Shown piece after piece: positions 59,891 to 64,000 of a DNA stretch of 64,000 nucleotides. The translations under genes were made by a program, and so were the position numbers. The DNA comes from Candidatus Alloclostridium intestinigallinarum (GTDB lineage Bacteria; Bacillota; Clostridia; Christensenellales; UBA3700): contig CAJFJA010000003.1 in NCBI GenBank assembly GCA_904382605.1, forward strand, positions 1 to 64,000, in the 5' to 3' direction. The first letter of the stretch is position 1; each line of letters begins with the position of its first letter. The notes under the pieces were generated by a model. The model saw only the letters and a list, made by a program, of their open reading frames with translations. It was not told the origin of the DNA and ran no database searches.

Positions 59891-61357
59891 ATGAAAGAAG
59901 TCAGAACGAGATTTGCGCCCTCACCCACGGGCTTTATGCACATAGGCAATCTGCGCACCTGTCTTTACGCCTATCTGTTCGCGCGCAAGGAAGGCGGAAA
60001 GTTTATACTGCGCATAGAAGATACCGACCGCGAAAGATACGTGGAAGGGGCGGTGGAAACCATATACCGCACGCTGGAAAAGGCGGGCATAGACCATGAC
60101 GAAGGTCCGGACAAGGACGGCGGCTGCGGCCCTTACGTGCAGTCGGAGCGCAAGAGCATTTACATGGAGTACGCCAAAAAGCTGGTGGAGCTGGGCGGAG
60201 CGTATTACTGCTTCTGCTCCAAGGAAAGGCTGGATTCCCTGGCGGGTGAAGGCGGCATTAAAAAGTACGACAAGCATTGCCTGCATTTAAGCCGCGAAGA
60301 GGTGGAAAAAAGGCTTGCCGCGGGAGAGCCTTTCGTGATAAGGCAGAACGTACCCACGGAAGGCGTATCCGAATACGACGACATGGTGTACGGGCATATA
60401 GCCGTTCCCAATGCGGATATGGAAGACGGTATTCTTATAAAGTCGGACGGTATGCCCACTTATAACTTTGCAAACGTGGTGGACGACCACCTTATGCGCA
60501 TATCGCACGTAATACGCGGCATGGAATATCTGTCCAGCACGCCCAAGTATAACCTCATGTACGACGCTTTCGGCTGGGAGCGCCCCGCGTATATGCACCT
60601 GCCGCCCATAATGAAGGACGCCCAGCGCAAACTTTCCAAGCGGTACGGCGACGCGAATTTCGAAGACTTTCTGGAAAAGGGCTACCTGCCCGAAGCCATA
60701 GTAAACTATATAGCGTTGCTCGGCTGGTCGCCCAAGGGCAACGAAGAAAAGCTGAGTATGCAGCAGCTTAAAGAGCAGTTCGACGTCGACGGGCTGAGCA
60801 AGTCCCCGTCCATATTCGACGAGGCGAAAATGCGCTGGCTCAACGGCGAATACTTAAAGGCGATGACTCCGCCGCAGTTCACCGCCGCGGCGCTCCCCTG
60901 GTACGAAAAAAGCGACGTAAAGGGAATGTTCGATTACGACAAACTTTCCAAACTGCTCATACCCAGGGTGGAGATACTGTCCGAAATTCCCGAAAAGATA
61001 AACTTTCTGGCGCACTTCGGGGAGTACGATCCCGCCATGTTCGAGCACAAGAAGATGAAGATAACAAAGCCGCTTGCGCGCGAGATACTTGCCAAGGTCC
61101 TGCCCGTGCTCAAAGAGCAGACGGAGTGGACGGACGAAGCGCTGAAGGAAAAACTTTCTTCCTGCGCGGCGGAATGGCAGGTAAAGAGCGGGCAGGTGTT
61201 TCTGCCCCTGCGCCTTGCCGTGACGGCGGCTGCCGTAACCCCCGGCGGAGCCACGGAGATAGCCGAACTTTTGGGCAGGGAAGAGACGATAAGAAGGGTG
61301 GAATTCAGCCTGGGTCTGCTCGATAACGATTTGAAATCCGTAGGTTCGGCGGAGTAA
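59891..61357 (+). CDS. gltX: Glutamyl-tRNA synthetase
   Basis: This class I enzyme charges tRNA-Glu (and perhaps tRNA-Gln) with glutamate. It has 488 residues, opening MKEVRTRFAPSPTGFMHIGN with the HIGH-type motif. The second signature KLSKR is about 240 residues in, and the helical anticodon-binding domain is at the C-terminus. The frame is open for 114 codons upstream over the divergent peptidase gene; the ATG at 59891 fits the family and has AAAGGA upstream. Confidence 0.97.
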   Translation: MKEVRTRFAPSPTGFMHIGNLRTCLYAYLFARKEGGKFILRIEDTDRERYVEGAVETIYRTLEKAGIDHDEGPDKDGGCGPYVQSERKSIYMEYAKKLVELGGAYYCFCSKERLDSLAGEGGIKKYDKHCLHLSREEVEKRLAAGEPFVIRQNVPTEGVSEYDDMVYGHIAVPNADMEDGILIKSDGMPTYNFANVVDDHLMRISHVIRGMEYLSSTPKYNLMYDAFGWERPAYMHLPPIMKDAQRKLSKRYGDANFEDFLEKGYLPEAIVNYIALLGWSPKGNEEKLSMQQLKEQFDVDGLSKSPSIFDEAKMRWLNGEYLKAMTPPQFTAAALPWYEKSDVKGMFDYDKLSKLLIPRVEILSEIPEKINFLAHFGEYDPAMFEHKKMKITKPLAREILAKVLPVLKEQTEWTDEALKEKLSSCAAEWQVKSGQVFLPLRLAVTAAAVTPGGATEIAELLGREETIRRVEFSLGLLDNDLKSVGSAE

Positions 61358-61417
61358 AAAACGGTTGTGAAATAACGTTGCCGCGGGTATGCGGCATAGT
61401 CGTAAACGGTAATTAAG

Positions 61418-61445
61418 AAGGCGCGTCCGAAAGGGCGCGCCTTTT
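61418..61445 (+). terminator. gltX terminator
   Basis: The stem AAGGCGCG / CGCGCCTT around a 10-base loop is followed by more T, 61 bp after gltX and just before the convergent beta-galactosidase end. Confidence 0.8.
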
Positions 61446-61471
61446 GCGTTATCGCGTTTAAATCAGGCCGC

Positions 61472-64000
<2,529 letters not shown>

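Overview
The window looks like chromosome from an anaerobic, endospore-forming member of the Bacillota, most likely class Clostridia and possibly a gut-type organism. The evidence is a gerA-type germinant-receptor operon, spmA/spmB, a single-chain pyruvate:ferredoxin oxidoreductase, an ECF transporter module next to truA, rplM-rpsI, and a large hexuronate operon. Coding regions are rich in GCG and GGC codons. The gaps are AT-richer and packed with hairpin repeats. No phage, IS transposase or CRISPR array is visible. The species cannot be named from this sequence alone.

Layout. 1-1104: hairpin-rich repeats. 1105-6655: short alaS on the minus strand, then gerAA-gerAB-gerAC on the plus strand. 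6653-10180: two inverted copies of a multi-hairpin element flanking an acyltransferase-like membrane protein and a radical SAM DNA-metabolism protein, whose usual partner follows at 10181. 11503-20093: a cysteine-repeat lipoprotein, ilvN, a heterodimeric ABC exporter and nadE. 20447-21610: a lipoprotein. 21722-36472: a tightly packed 13-gene operon. It carries the complete glucuronate-to-KDG-to-pyruvate route, three Gfo/Idh/MocA oxidoreductases, a sugar isomerase/epimerase-type TIM barrel, a GDPD-like protein, a six-hairpin glycosidase-like protein, a GPH symporter and a lipoprotein. 36591-38301: spmB, spmA and a TM2 protein. 38345-40000: a highly ordered array of palindromes. 40069-47175: PFOR, then ecfA1-ecfA2-ecfT-truA. 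47342-50820: an XRE regulator and a zinc-ribbon/leucine-rich-repeat membrane protein, lying between truA and rplM-rpsI, which are commonly neighbours in Bacillota. 52440-57470: a MarR-controlled operon with an iron-sulfur flavoprotein-like reductase and a second heterodimeric ABC exporter. 57556-64000: tRNA-Arg, an acidic zinc-ribbon protein, an M20 dipeptidase, gltX and a GH2 beta-galactosidase that runs off the right edge.

How the genes fit together. The 21.7-36.5 kb operon looks like a self-contained system for importing and dismantling a glucuronic-acid-containing glycoside. The symporter brings in substrate. The oxidoreductase/TIM-barrel group may cleave it by a 3-keto mechanism. UxaC, UxuB, UxuA, KdgK and Eda then turn the uronate into pyruvate and glyceraldehyde-3-phosphate, which PFOR can use. 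Both ABC exporter pairs have the one-degenerate-site design of TM287/288-type heterodimers.

The most unusual content lies between genes. There is a five-hairpin element whose two copies keep base pairing through compensatory changes. There is a 50-bp-period palindrome array interrupted every three to four units by a 133-bp module. There is also a family of 34-bp hairpin units with swapped stems, one of which supplies the last codons and stop of a protein gene.
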